64,000 nucleotides of DNA from Conoideocrella luteorostrata (Eukaryota; Ascomycota; Sordariomycetes; Hypocreales; Clavicipitaceae): positions 107,630-171,629 of the forward strand of contig JASWJB010000056.1 of NCBI GenBank assembly GCA_032433595.1, in the 5' to 3' direction. Shown here in pieces: positions 26,001-39,018 of this stretch. Below the pieces are notes generated by a model. It had not been told where the DNA came from and did not search any database. It saw nothing but the letters and a program-made list of their open reading frames with translations. The position numbers were made by a program, and so were the translations under genes. Position 1 is the stretch's first letter, and each line of letters opens with the position of its first letter.

Positions 26001-28486
26001 TGTGCACCGCCTCTAGTCAAAGGCAAACAGATATGGGCTGATGAACAACAGCATCAACAACAACAATAAAGAAATATGAATAAAAAAAACCCCCCATGCT
26101 TTTCGCTGGTCTCAGTGCATGCTGATGTTTCGGCGGGCCATTCAGCATTCTATGAGCACTGATAATGAACATGTCGGCGTTTGCTATTGTGCTGGACTGC
26201 GCCCTCTCCGCCGCTCCTCGCGCCAGTGGCAGACCCCAGCCTCAATGAATCGCGGGCATGGGCTCGTTTCATGCTGCTACAGCCACGATGATCGCCCGTC
26301 CGATTAGGCACGTACAAAAGATGGCGGTATGCAAGTAATTTTGTCGCGATGTGTCAACCGGGACCCTTGGAAGGCTAACGACCCCTTCATCTGGACGCGT
26401 CTAACCAATGTGCTGATCGTGCCCGTGTGAAGGGACACAACACAATGCTCAGTAATGCACAGCAGCAGGCTGGATATTTGCCAAGACTTTGTCCAAGGTC
26501 TACCCGTGAAACGTGGTATTAAGCGGCCCCCGTTGTTTAGGTGATCTGCAAGTATAGTATACGATGCATTGCTACAGTGATTGAACCGTCCGGAAGTGTA
26601 TAGTAGTAGTGATGAATGTGCCGATAAGTTGGTGATGCATAACAAAGCCAAGCCGCGGTTATTAGTCTTGACAAAACAAATCTAGAGCAAAGGCCGACAT
26701 CTCATTCGGGAGGACTTTGTGTTACCCCAAAAAACATAGAGCACCCGCCATCTGTGTAAAGCAACAGATAACGGAACCCTGTTTCCACGCATTTTTTTCT
26801 TACTATACTATCGTAGATCCGATTAATGGGTGGTAACCCTTCAACGTCTAAGGCAGTGAATCACATGACAATTAGCACCAATCCACCCTTCTTCATGCAC
26901 GAAACCAAGGCTACTCACATTCGTGACACGCGCGAAACTGAAGAATCCTCCCATTTTCTATTATGCTCCAATTTTAATAATTTTTGCGTATTAGTACCTT
27001 CGTACTTGGGACCCTCTTCTGTGCGACCCATTCGTGTCTATTGGAGAGAGCGCTGTTTGGCTAGAACAGATGGGATGGCTCGTTTCAGAGTATAACAGAC
27101 CCACTATTCCTGTCATGGAGAGAGAGACCCTGACCCAAGGTTGGAGAGAACGCAGACAGACAGCGAAAAAGCCTGTGGTACAGTATTTTTACGCACAATA
27201 CCGAGCACTAATATTTAGCTCGTAGTCGATAATATCATAAGGGTAAATGGCGCCGTAAAAATAACTTTCTTATTAGTCATAGCTTTGGGTGCGAGGGATT
27301 GGGAAATGTTGTACGGAGTAGTTAGATGAAGTTTGGCTGACAGCTTCGTCTTGCACCCCTTGCGGGAGCAATAGAACTCTGGAGAAAGGCGCTACGGGTT
27401 GGCAAGCTGTGTTGAGGCACAGAGTCAATAGTCCGTATGTGCACTTTTTTCTTCAGCAATTAGTTGAACAGAGAGCCTTAAGTATGTGTTCAGGCTCAGA
27501 GACCCGCAGTGATGTATTTATTCATATCCATCTACATAGATCCATCGTTACGTTCATTTCAACTCGCTGCCCAGCAGCAAACAAAACAAATTCCTTGCTG
27601 CGATTAGCTCCAAAAACTCCAAGCGCCTGTACTTTTGTTTTTCTTTGTACAAACTCAAGCGAGCCTCAGAGAATCCGGCCAATAGTAACATAACGTGAAT
27701 GCCAGATTTGCTTTTGTTATATTCGTTGACTGCCGCTTGCCGAATTCCTTCGCTAAAAAGAGATAGAAACTGTGTAGTGACCCAGTCGGCCCACATTTGC
27801 TAACCATTGCGACGTAGTCGTATCGGGATCACGGATTATTAAACAGGTCCTTCACAGAGGGAACCACCATCAACGTCATTCAGGTGTATAAAACCCGGCT
27901 CCTCCGGTCCCACAAGGTTGAGCATTCTTAACCGGGTTAAATGGACGACCTTCGCTTTTCCACGAACACTGCCGGAGTGTCGAGAGTAGGTAACGAGGTA
28001 ATAGCCCATCGTGCCTTTGCAGTTCGTAGTCACTGGTTTGGTGAAGTGCCGGCTGACATATTTTGACGACTCCTGCACCGTCCTGCAAGTGAATTTTGGT
28101 GTTCGGTGTAAGAGAATACGGAGTCCTTGTCAAATGATGGTTGATACAGGTAGATTCGCCAATCGCAGGTCCATGATGCACTTTTTAGTCCGGTATTTTA
28201 TGTCAAAGCCACTGACGCCATTGTGTTGCTTGTTGGGTCTCGAAAATATTCAATCCAAAAGTTGGGCACGGCGTCCTTATGCCGAATCACGGCTCCACGG
28301 GGCGATGTGACATGTCGTCGGGGGGTATCCTTTCTATTCTTCGCTGATAAATTCAAAACTGGACTTGTCGTGATAGTATATGTAACAGTGCTTGCGCTTG
28401 CCGTGTGTGCGCAATACAAGTGTGAGGAAAGGTCAGGGGTTCATGAGTTGCAGATCGTGAAGATGTGTTGCGCTCGCGCATTGTGC
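23061..28486. other. 5.4 kb region without a convincing gene
   Basis: Short open frames on both strands mostly lack ATG and show no family motif. Present are three T-tract/AAGCTTGG repeats near 23270-23330, a G-run near 24280 and 25530, and exact TACGGAGTA copies at 24873 and 27312. Some A/T-rich stretches (26.7-27.3 kb) have no recognisable transposon ends. Confidence 0.6.
23270..23332. repeat. T-tract plus AAGCTTGG repeat, three copies
   Basis: A run of seven to ten T followed by (A)AGCTTGG occurs three times in about 60 bp. It lies in noncoding sequence just upstream of a stretch ending at GGATTCTCC. Confidence 0.7.
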
Positions 28487-28771
28487 TCATTTGCCATAAC
28501 CGACCATCTTTGCACAGCGTTCGCAGTAATAGAGGTTATGTGCGATGCGGACCATACCAGTGGCGCTCACATCGTCTGTTGATGTAGCTTCGACTGAGCG
28601 AGCACAGCGCATGCACCGCAAAATCTCGACAGAGGCGACAGGTCGAGGTGCGGATGAGTCCATACTGCGTCGATATCCTGTGCCAGATGATGTGGTAGAG
28701 TATCCTGATTCAGAGGAGGCAGAGGATGAGGACCTATGAGGTTGAGAAGGTATGGCGCTTGTCGAAGACAT
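28487..28771 (-). CDS. Small protein with two CxxC knuckles (putative zinc ribbon)
   Basis: A 94-residue protein starting at the ATG at 28771 (MSSTSAIPSQPHRSSSSASS). The first half is Ser-rich and disordered. The second half holds LRCMRCARSVEATS and, after about 30 residues, YYCERCAKMVGYGK; the paired CxxC motifs could bind one zinc ion. I believe short proteins of this pattern are conserved as uncharacterised proteins in related fungi, but no function is known to me. A longer frame opens further upstream at 28903, but its first 44 residues look like untranslated leader. It stands alone in a gene-poor stretch. Confidence 0.7.
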   Translation of the reverse strand: MSSTSAIPSQPHRSSSSASSESGYSTTSSGTGYRRSMDSSAPRPVASVEILRCMRCARSVEATSTDDVSATGMVRIAHNLYYCERCAKMVGYGK

Positions 28772-29721
28772 GGCTGATATATCTATGCTTGATAGACCCC
28801 GGCGCATGTGTATGCAAGGTATGGTATGTTTGACACAACACAATGCTTGTGTGTCAGTAAAATAACACAGGATTGAATGACCCCGGACGATTCCAGCTGA
28901 CAACTTGTAAAATATGTTTGAGAGCTGAACTCCTAGGTTCGTTTATTTAGTAGTCAGGCCTGAACAAAAGATCCCTGAGTCGTTGGCGTGGTCTGTTCAG
29001 TGCTGGTGATCCTCGTATTGAAGAAGGACGAAAAGGGGATCCTCGGAGCTTTTAAAAGATTATTTCGAGGAAATAGGTATTGACCAGGCGTAGTTCCAGA
29101 AAAGGGGGGTGCGTGTGCGAGAGAACACTCCTGAAGTGAAGGGGAGGGATGGGCTTGATAAAGGACACAGGCTAGGGAGGGATGGGGAGAATTAAAAAAG
29201 GGTCTTGGGATGGTCAGAGATCCACGGCCTTGCTCACGATGGGCGTGGCTACGGCTTGATCGTCGATGCTGGCCGGCCTTTCCACAGCCCAACCTAACGC
29301 CAGGATGCCCAGGATCGGCTGTGGCCGCCAAGGTAGCGAGGTTTGCAGGGCGAAGTCGCAGTTTGATGGCGTGGATGCAAGAAAGGGCCATGGGGGAGGC
29401 AGAAGGGTGGGAGTGAACCACCGGACGGCCAAGGGGGCGTGCAACAAAGAAACTTTCCACAGTATGCAACTATGCAACTATGCGGGCGGGCCAAGGCAGT
29501 AAGAGTGGGCTCATGTTCGTTCCGCCAAGGCAGGCAGTGGCAGTAACCTGACCGGACCCGGGCCAAGAACCCAGAACCCAGACCCAGACAGACCCAGCCT
29601 GCCAAACCCGAGTGGCAGAACGCGCCTGAATGCCAATTTGACCTGCGGACCTGCACGACGTCGACTCTCTGTCCGTGCTGCAGCCTGGCTTGCTCTCACG
29701 TTGCCGCAGCTTCATGGACTG

Positions 29722-29757
29722 GGGCTGGATCCTGGGCTGGATCCTGGGCTGGTCCTT
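29722..29757. repeat. 12 bp tandem repeat, three copies
   Basis: GGGCTGGATCCT is repeated at 29722-29733 and 29734-29745, followed by a diverged copy, GGGCTGGTCCTT. Confidence 0.8.
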
Positions 29758-32700
29758 TGGGTTGGCCGTGTTGCCGTCGGGATGCAGTGGAGGCAGCTTC
29801 CAGTTGGGCAAATTGCTTATGAAACCTAATCAACATCAGTCACGGAAGTCCAGTTCGGGGATATCGACTGCCTGCAATAATATATTTATATGAAGCGTGG
29901 TACTTCGATGGCCCAGGGGGGCAGTCCGAATACTAGTATGGCTTGTGATTGAACTGCACCACACGTGTCACACTCCTTGGAATCGTCGAGATTAATGAAG
30001 CAGCAACGAAGACTTCGAAAGTTCCCGCGCTGACCACATAGAGTGCCCTGTCCACTGGAGCACCGACTGCCTTCCCACAACCCTTGCTTGGACGCATGCC
30101 TGACCTTCGCTGCCAGCACTATAGCACCAAGTCCATACACTATGTCGTTCAGTCATCAACTTGAAGCACAAGCAGGCTAGATGGATGGACATCTCAGATG
30201 AGAGACTTTTCCATCTGACCTCCAGATATTTCATGATTTTTCTCTCCGGTCGTCTACCTAGCCCTATGCCGGACGTTCCGTAAAAGTTCGGCGCATCGAA
30301 GAAGCCCGACAGCCCCAGTATTCCTTACGACTGAGCCAGTCACTATTATACCAGTACCGAAACTACTCCAGGCGGACTTTACTGTAGTTAGGTCTTGGAA
30401 TGTTGGTCTGGCGAATTGCTGACAGGTAAAAGGCAGTGCTTCCAGAGCCAACCCCAGTATTAGTTACTTGTTTGCTGGAACGGAGCTCTCGGAAAGACAC
30501 TTCGCTCCCACTTGGCTGACCGGGCTTAGACTTTAGCCAAAACGGGCTTCCATTCACGACAGCGGACTGACAAAAGAACCGACTGCCGCTACACACCCGT
30601 ACGACAAGGCGCAGTACGTAGACCCGGTCTTGGGGTTGATAGCGACAGCTTGCTGCCAAATGGCCAAAATTCGCGCAGCTTGAGGGATGTTGATGCTTGA
30701 TCACAGCGAAACAACCGTGTCTCAACCGGATATGTTTTGAGGTTTTACACTAACCAGAAACCTACGGAGTATGGAGGAGTATAGATACACACATTGGGAG
30801 GCAAGGCTGCCGACGATGCTTGAGACATGCAGCACCATGCAGTAGTTATGCAGTATCTGTAAATTTGGTCCGTAGCAGCATGCAGGCTGCACATGAGGAC
30901 TGCATTACAGCCTGTTGAGACATCATTGCGCGCCTTGATTATTACACGTAGTCCATGACCCATTTTTGATTACAGATTCCTCGCCATGTGAATAGTACCA
31001 GCATGCAAATGGCGTCTTGGGATCATAGCGATGTCGACACAACAGAATGAGGATACCGTCGTAATTCACTTAATCAAGGTCCGCGATCGGCTTCTGAGGT
31101 TTGCCAGACTACATATTCCATACGTCTGTTTTCTCCGCGACATTATTGTCTATATTATTTGACAAATTTCATCATCTGTTGTATCAGTGTCAGTCTTTGC
31201 TACCTCGTCCATTCGCGTTATGCGCTAGAGTCTCGTGTAGAATACAGCGTTTCTAGTTAGTAGTTACACCAATGTCTACTGAAGCCACAAACAGGTGCAA
31301 TTGCGCTACTACTATCGGAGGTTTCGTAGATATGACAATGCTAGCGTTTACCAGCTTTGGTCAAGACACCTGCATGGACAACGATGGGTTAGTGGTCACA
31401 GCTGCTGCCTCAGCTTCGTGAACACCAGAGGCTTTGACGCGCGTCTTCGCCATGAACAGACAATTAATTTGCTCTGGGGTGCGCCGTAATGCGCTGTACA
31501 TTCGCACAGCTTGAACAGCACAATCAAAGGAACGCGTCAGATCAAGTCGGAGTGAGTCACCAGGCGAGGTTGCTGCGGAGGGCGTGCGCGGCGTTCATGG
31601 GTCTTAGGCACAACAACTAAGTCAGCCATCAAGATAGCACCAAACGGTGTTCATGGTGAGTAGCGCAGGTGAAAGAATGCTGAAATCTGATGCTGAATTG
31701 GTGCCATCGGGCGTCTTACTGTCATCTTCTAGCCCAGTGCTAACTTGCCAACTTGCCACGCCTCCCACTTCACCTTGGCAACAGTCGCTGGGAGGACACC
31801 ACATGCGGTTAGAGTAACCCCATCTACTCGATACCTGCATAGCCATCACCGCATGAATACATGTATCTCCACACAAGATTTCCTCGGGTCTCAGTCCCTT
31901 AGTGGAAGAGTGAGACGACAGGTTTGGGAATTGAGTTAGCGTCATCGGGAACTCCTGATGGTACTGCAAACTCTCGATCACAGCAGCCCGTAATTAACGT
32001 CCAGTCGGAAATACCAGTTAATCGGTCGCAGGGTAATAAGAATTGCCACTTTCTGGTCAACCCGTTTGCCAGTTAACTAGGGTGCATACCAAACGGTCTT
32101 TCGCGTTGGAGACGCACAATATCCAGAGCCCACAAGTCCATCTGGCCGTGGACGGTGAATGTTCGTTATGCCAAACGCAACGAGTATTACTACCATGTGA
32201 CCGCGCGAAACTACTGATGGGTGTTTTCTTCACGGATTACTGAATGCAGTTAACGATTCTGTTTACAGTGAACACGCATCCACGGACGCATGTTGAGGAC
32301 GTCCTTCCGTAGCTCATCAACGGACATTAAAACTCTGTGCCAAGCCAGCTCTCAAACACCTCGGCAAACACTGATCACACTCGTCACCCGACAGTTTCAC
32401 TTGTCACGCTGCGAGGGTCAACTAACTTGACCGCTTCACCTTTCATTTAAATTCAAGAAACAAACATTGCCAATTCAGTTTCCTGTGGCCGGCGCACCGG
32501 CGCGTTGCAGATCAACCGTCCCACAAATACAGTGTGAGATGACAGCTTCCATTTGGGTGCAAACAAACCAGCTTCTTCCTGCCGTGATGAGAATCCTTGT
32601 CAGCCGTTTCAGAATACTACCTGTAATATATTTCTCACAGACCAGCTCGCTGTCAACTGCTCCGTCTTGTTCCGGGTAAATTCAACGCGTCTCCTTAACG

Positions 32701-32887
32701 ATTCGATCATGCACTCTTAATCCATTAATCAATCTACTGTGTTGCAATCGATGCCTAGGAACTGGGCAGTCTCGATCCCTGAGCTCACCACGTTTTCTTC
32801 TCTTCTCTACTCCGTACACTCCACAGATCGTCGTGCGGATTGGTAGGTCGCGGTGGGGCAGGACCATTTGACCGGTTTTCCTTAAGA

Positions 32888-32903
32888 TACGGAGTACGGA
32901 GTA
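32888..32903. repeat. Two overlapping copies of the dispersed 9-mer
   Basis: TACGGAGTACGGAGTA holds two TACGGAGTA copies sharing two bases. A third copy on the opposite strand lies 72 bp away at 32808. No gene is close. Confidence 0.85.
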
Positions 32904-35432
32904 CAAACATAACAGATTTCATCTCGTGCTTGCGTAATCCCAGCATCAATTTCTTTAATATCATTGAGATGGCATCCGAGTTTTCATTTGGTCTCGACCC
33001 ATGCAGCTTCTTATCATGAAGGCAGTTGATGACAGTAATCGTTGTGTGATCGACATCGAAACTTACCCCTACTACAGGTGTTTCTGCAGCTGCTTGGTTG
33101 CATCCATCAAGCAGGGATGTACTAGCGTCCCGCAACAGATCGTTCGATGGCAAAGGGATCGTCATGTACTAAGCATGATTTCTACAGAGTACAGTTGTCA
33201 AAATCGAAAGCTTGGTCTGCAGGGTCTCCTTTTCCAGATGCAGGGTTTGTATTATTCAAAGCTAGGAGAGAGCAATTTGGGAAACAATTTGTTCTTAAAT
33301 ATGTCTGGTGGTGTTTGGAGGCATATTTTGAACATATGTGTTCCACGTGCGAATCTGCTAGCCCATCACGAAGATCGTGGGCTCGTTCTTCGATGGCCGA
33401 TAGGAACCTAGCGGGTAAACCGGCTACCGCTCTACATGCCGGCGGGATGTTTGTAGATGCCCGTATATGCGAATCCCGTCAAACTTCATGTCGGCCTATA
33501 CGGTAGGACCAATTAATTTGATCCGGATTGGCATCCGTCTCCTCTGGCTCTCCGCAAGGAAGATGATTCAAACTCTAATCAACTAAAGTATCACTACTCC
33601 GGACACCTTTCCCCCGCTGCAATTTTGCCAATGTCTGTCTGAACTTGTAGATGCTGACGACATCGTAACACCCAACGTACCCCCCCCTACGGCAATGCAG
33701 TAACTATGACATCTCATGCATGAGTGTGACACAAGATCGCTTCACATTGCAATGGAATTTTCGTTTCCCACGCGTTTTGGGTTTCCCTCCCGGCCGTCTA
33801 GTGGACCATCTCAGGGACGATTCTCACCCACAGCAGTCTCAGTTCGGAGTTGTCGCCGAAACCAGTAGCCACGGAGCCCAAACTCAGTTCACCGCTGCAG
33901 CAATTCTTGGACGGTCTTGCTGCCCAACGGCCCGGAGTCGATGCTCCCGCACGGCGACGAATTGGGATGCCATGCCGTCCTTTCATTCGGATGCATTTCC
34001 GTGTGTTGTTGCGACTGACTATAGTCTATACAATGCATAAAGCAGTTCCCGACCTACAATTGCCGGGTGTTGTGGTGTGGCTGGGGCGAATTTTGATCAT
34101 TGGACAGGTATGGGCTCAGGTCCAGGCCCTTGAAGAACAGCACACACAGATGCGAGGTGCGCCATGCCCAGTCGGCACCGGCAACTGATACCGTCGGGAC
34201 ATCGTCCAATATCGTTTCATTTTGCCCTCGGCTTTTCCGGATTTGTGGTATCAGGATATTTTCGAGGAAAGGCAAATAAATAAAATAAAAATTAAAAGGG
34301 TCAACATGTGTCGAACACGAATCGCGCCGAACACGGACTTAACATTCCAGCTCGGCGTGACAGATTAGACATCCACCATCCACAAAAAACTAAAACACTA
34401 CAGTGGTGCATCACGTATGAAATCGTCTTGAAACCAGCTCTCCCAGCCATCCGCCGAGGCTTGCCAAAACTTCAGACTTTGTCCGGCCGCATAAAAGAGC
34501 TTCATGAGTCGCAATGCAACCTACAACGCGTAGCGCGCGACCCGTTAAGCTCCAAGCTGATAGTTCACGGAAAAGATGGCAGATGGCAGGTGCCGGCCGC
34601 GCGATGACTTCGGCCGAAGTCATGCCATGTCACCTGTCTCGTTAATTGCATCTCACTCTACGAAATGCGCCACACGTTCTGTTGTCCACTAATCAGTGAC
34701 TAGTTGGTGAGTATTAACTTTCGAGGCAGGCTGGGCTGGGTTTCTTCGGCAAAGCACACCGGTAACCTTCAGCTTCTGTGTAACTACTCCCCCCAACAAG
34801 TGCTAGACTTTCTCAGCAAGCCGCTTGTCTTTGGCAGCTCCTGATTGGCCTCTGGAGCCCGTTAGCTAGGAAAACCCCTGCAGGGGCTCAAAGTTTATCG
34901 GCTCGAGTCCATCAGGGCAAGAAGCCAGGAGAAGGTTCTTGCGCTTTGCCCTTTTTAAAAGCAAGGTAACTAATTGCAGACCGAGAGGAGACTCTAGTTA
35001 AAAACCGGTTTCTTCGTATCGACTTCACTTCCACTTGGCGTGATGGACCTAACCTTCATGAGCCAGATTGACGAGGGGAAGCTCAAGAGTAAGGGGGCAC
35101 TGCTGAGGGAGTATATTGCCGTCCAGCCTTTAGTACATAGCAATTCTCCGCTGTGCCTCGAACCTTCGTGACTACCCAGCACTTAACTGCGCATGCCTTC
35201 TTTCTTTGGGGGCCCCCAGAATGGAGTACTGTACAGAGTATTGAAAACGGAATCGGCTCTGGGGACATCGGATAATGCCTGGCGCTGATGCAGGCGTTGA
35301 TGCAAGCTTTCATTAATGTGTTCCGCCCCGTCGAAATTGAGTAGTTACAGAGTGTGGTGGTGACTTCTGGCGTGCCACAAACTTGGTTCGCCGAAATATG
35401 CATATTCAGCGGAATCAAATCCGAGGTTGCAG

Positions 35433-35448
35433 TACGGAGTACGGAGTA
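35433..35448. repeat. Two overlapping copies of the dispersed 9-mer
   Basis: The same TACGGAGTACGGAGTA arrangement as at 32888, 2.5 kb away, with unrelated flanks. Confidence 0.85.
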
Positions 35449-37524
35449 TGCATCTCACGACGTGCAATCCTCATCGGACCCCACGACATATTAATAAAAC
35501 AATTGCGCCACTCGCAACATGAACTGCCTGCATTCTGTGACTGGTGGTGGAGAGACAGCCGTCTCACATCAGCACACGCATTCTACTTTTCCCAGCGATA
35601 TGACCATCTACCGGCAGCAATGCTGAAGCAGCCGGAGACACATATTTACGGCAGCAGGCGTACTGGACAAAGCCAGGTGACAGTCCAGGCACCTCCACAT
35701 ATTTCTAAATTTGTGCTCCTGCCTGCCACTGCGGCCAAATTGAGCCCATTGCGCGACGATGCACACAACCAACAACGCTCCAGACCGCGGTTGGCTGCTT
35801 GCACGCCGGCCATGAGAGAAAAATGATCACGCCCCTGGAACGGTCTATTGTAAGTGCAGTACTCCTTCTGAACTAGGGAATTGTATTGCGTGCAGACGAC
35901 GATTTGGGAGCCTAGACTCAAGCAGTTCCTCTTTTTGTTTGTTTTGATTTGATCTGACTTGTTTTTTTGTATTATTATGTGTGTGTCTTCAATGTCTTCT
36001 TTTTCCTCTCCGTATGGAGTAATCTAACTTGTCTTTAGCCGCCCGCCCGCCTTCCTTGCCGTGGTGTCCGCCCCGCCGTGAACCCTCAAGACCCTTCACG
36101 CTTCTGGTCCGATGTTCTAGATCTTCAAAGATCGGCACCACATGTTTCACGGGTCAACATCAGGCCACACACACGGAGACTGCATTGTTCGGGTAGACGC
36201 CGCCGCGCTGCTAATCTCCCCTATCTTACCTCTTTCTTTCTTACAGACATGGGAAAGTAGCGAGTGTGGGAGTTGTTTGCGATAGCTTTGGTTGCCACAT
36301 ATGTAGCAACGTTTGATCAAGGCTGTCTTGTTGCGCCTCCGTCTGTTGGGCACCGTATAATATTGTTTAATTAGCAGTACCACACCAGCATTTCGCCGAG
36401 TGCCGCACAAACACGTCTCGACCGGCCCATGGCTTGCGCGCCGCCCATGCGTTAGAGGTTTTGACAGGCGCCCTACCCTTGGTTCTGGCCATTTGTCAAG
36501 GAGTGAGTAATTCTTGGCTGGTGAGGGTGTGTCCTTCTGGCTTGTTCTGGACCCTCGGCCCGGTCTGGAGCTTGGAGCTTGGGCTCATACTATGACTGAG
36601 CAGCTCGTGGCGAATGTCTTGACCCTATACCTTGTCAATTCGCATCGTTATATCTCTAACTTTCTTGTATAACGATGAATTTCTCTGCATTGATTGGATT
36701 AGGAAGACGATGGTAGGCTTCACACGCCCCCTTCTCTCCTGTCATGCTTCATTATTTTCCTCTTAGGTCTGTCCTCCCGACAACCCTTGTTTGACGACGC
36801 ATGCATACCGCCGCTTGCTTCGGACGGGCGAGCCCTCTCCGGAGCCGATTGCATTGGGAACGGAGCCTGCAGTTTCCAGGAGGTTTAGCTAGTCGGCGTT
36901 ATGGCCTACATTTGTATTGGGCGTAAATAACACCCCCTTCGGCCAACTAATTTGCCGCCCCATTTTGCATCCGACTGGTGTTGTGCCCAAGAAGCCAAGA
37001 CTTATGTGAATAAGGTGGTCATACACGGAGCCTCATGCTAGGAGGGTTTTAGTACTAAGTACGACTACTACTCTATATACGTACAGCTATCCAATTCAGT
37101 CAGGACTCCCGTGTATGACACGCAACCATGCTTCCAGTAGTCGCTATTATTCGTCCCGTGTCGTACAATGTCGGCGAATTGACGCGCCGCCAGCCATGTC
37201 GCATAACGCCTCGACACGAACCGGCGTTTGTTGCTTGACATAAGGACTACAATCGATATGTCACGCGAAGCCCAGACCCATCTCCTCCCATGTAGTGTTC
37301 TAGATTGGGTCCCTTTGTTCGGAATATGGCCGGCTGTGCTGCGGCGAAGGTGCCACACACGAAGCGTTATTGAATGAGGCTGCGCCTCGAACACTGACGA
37401 ACTTATTAACGGTAATACATACACACATAACATGGCCCTAGTCCGGGTCAACTCCACTGTGGTTACCGACAGACTGCAGAATTCAATATCGAGGCTGAGG
37501 CGTTTTCTGCCAATGTGAAACGAA

Positions 37525-37538
37525 GGGGGGGGGGGGGG
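37525..37538. repeat. Poly(G) tract of 14
   Basis: Fourteen consecutive G, followed by a CACGGAGTACTAC near match of the dispersed motif. Confidence 0.75.
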
Positions 37539-38193
37539 TCACGGAGTACTACATCAGTACATCCATTCATCTTGGAATGGAGATTTGTGGCCGAGAAACG
37601 CAAGTTGCGATGTCTGCCGTGTTTCTATCCGAGTTGACTACATCTTATGCATGGATTCGTTCTAGGATTCTCTAAGGGACAATAAATGGCTGGCTTGGCT
37701 TCATGCATGGCCGGCGGACAAGGCTCGTGATAAGTGAAGGCGTCGGCTGGCTAGCTTGGTTCCGCTTCTCCCGAGCTCCAGGGCCTAATTACAACGATGT
37801 CTGATATAGGTAAGCTTGGCGAGTGAGACTGGCGCCGTGTTTCGTGTTATAATGGCAGTGAGAGCAGATCTTATCGTCTAGGGTATGCTCATTATGTTTT
37901 GATGGCCTGTTCCTGTTATCTTGATATCGGGTAGGAACTCGATATCATATACGCTGTGCCCCTTGGCTTCTATATCGTTCACGGAATAAGGAATGGTGAT
38001 TTTCAGATTGAGCAAGAATTTGAATTAAAAAAAAAACAAGTCCGTTTAATGCCAAATATAGCAAAACTCATTGGTTCGTTGAACGCAATGGTGCTTCTGG
38101 AAAACTGTGCGACAGATGTACGGGTGCTATCCTCTTGTCTCTCATAACCTCAAAGTAATGTCCCTCACCAGCAAACTAGTCATGCTATGAACA

Positions 38194-39018
38194 CTAAGTG
38201 CTCAGCGAACCGTACTGCCCGCTCATCGGTGGGCGTCCCTTCCAATGCTGCGTCACAATATCTCTGTTGTACAGATTCCAGTTGAACGCCATGGTCCCGC
38301 CTTGCTCATGCTCCATCCACAGTATCGTCGGATACAGGTCTTTGCAACTCGTCCACCTCGTAGGCCGCCCAATAGCGTTCTCCGCAAATAGACGCAGCTG
38401 CGTAGGAAAACTAGCGTCTTGATAGTGATCTATCACCATTGCCTGGGTAAGCTGCACCCGAAGATCATGGAATTGGCCTTGCATCATGCCCAATTCAATA
38501 CACTCCTGGTGGCGATCATCGTCCCACCACCCTGGCAGAAGGGGCGGACGGTTGTCCAAGAGGCAGAGAAAGTTGTTGAAGTCCAGGCGTGAATCTTGCG
38601 CACCAGCATATATGCTGCCTGCTGGCATCGAATTCTCGGAAAAGTAGAGGTCATCGGCATGAAGACGATACGAGTCAATGAGAAGTTTGTACACGTCCTC
38701 TATGGGGCGGTCGTAAAGCCATCCTTGAGCCGCGAGCTTAAAGAACGGCTGCATCATCGGCGATTCGAGTCCTGTGCGAGGTGAGAAGACAAGCGTATCC
38801 CCAGGGTTTATTGGAGTTGGGGGTCCGACGGCATGGTTGTTGGGGAATTTGAGGCAGTCTTGGAGGTTGGAATGGAACCGTCCACTGACTTCACACTGAC
38901 ATTGTAGACAAACTGTGACCAGGCACTTATCGCAAGGCAACAGCGATTTGTAGGGAAAGGTCTCGCCGCACTTGTCGCATTTGTCGACCGGAGCATTGCT
39001 TTGGGCCGGCAAATCCAT
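38194..39018 (-). CDS. MYND-type zinc finger protein of unknown function
   Basis: A single-exon frame of 274 residues from the ATG at 39018. Residues about 13-55 form a MYND-like zinc finger: CDKCGETF, LLPCDKC, VTVCLQCQC, then a His and a final Cys in RFHSNLQDC. The remainder is a domain typical of fungal MYND proteins, with FFKLAAQGWLYDRP, LIDSYRLHADDLY and PPLLPGWWDDDRHQECIELG. MYND fingers usually mediate protein contacts; the target is unknown. The same frame is open to 39087 but without ATG there. An ATG at 39211 in another frame could supply a first exon by splicing at GTGCGT near 39110; I find that less likely. The gene is divergent from the Zn2Cys6 regulator, sharing an upstream region of about 880 bp. 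Confidence 0.8.
   Translation of the reverse strand: MDLPAQSNAPVDKCDKCGETFPYKSLLPCDKCLVTVCLQCQCEVSGRFHSNLQDCLKFPNNHAVGPPTPINPGDTLVFSPRTGLESPMMQPFFKLAAQGWLYDRPIEDVYKLLIDSYRLHADDLYFSENSMPAGSIYAGAQDSRLDFNNFLCLLDNRPPLLPGWWDDDRHQECIELGMMQGQFHDLRVQLTQAMVIDHYQDASFPTQLRLFAENAIGRPTRWTSCKDLYPTILWMEHEQGGTMAFNWNLYNRDIVTQHWKGRPPMSGQYGSLST

Larger units (their letters stand above)
28772..38193. other. 9.4 kb gene desert
   Basis: The longest gene-free interval of the window. No frame shows a recognisable family; the best are a His/Pro/Ser-rich minus-strand frame at 28954-29469 (likely leader of the 28.5 kb gene) and a Cys-containing one at 30363-30725. It contains a 12 bp tandem repeat at 29722, a 14-base G-run at 37525, and exact TACGGAGTA/TACTCCGTA copies at 30763, 32808, 32888, 32895, 35433 and 35440, the densest set in the window. 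Noncoding RNAs or long leaders cannot be excluded. Confidence 0.6.

Noticed and set aside
28954..29469. 171-codon minus-strand frame
   Set aside because: His/Pro/Ser-rich and without a domain; it lies where the leader of the 28.5 kb gene is expected.
29886..30725. Cys-containing minus-strand frames that might be a small secreted protein
   Set aside because: No ATG with a signal peptide in the right frame, and the cysteine spacing fits no family I know.
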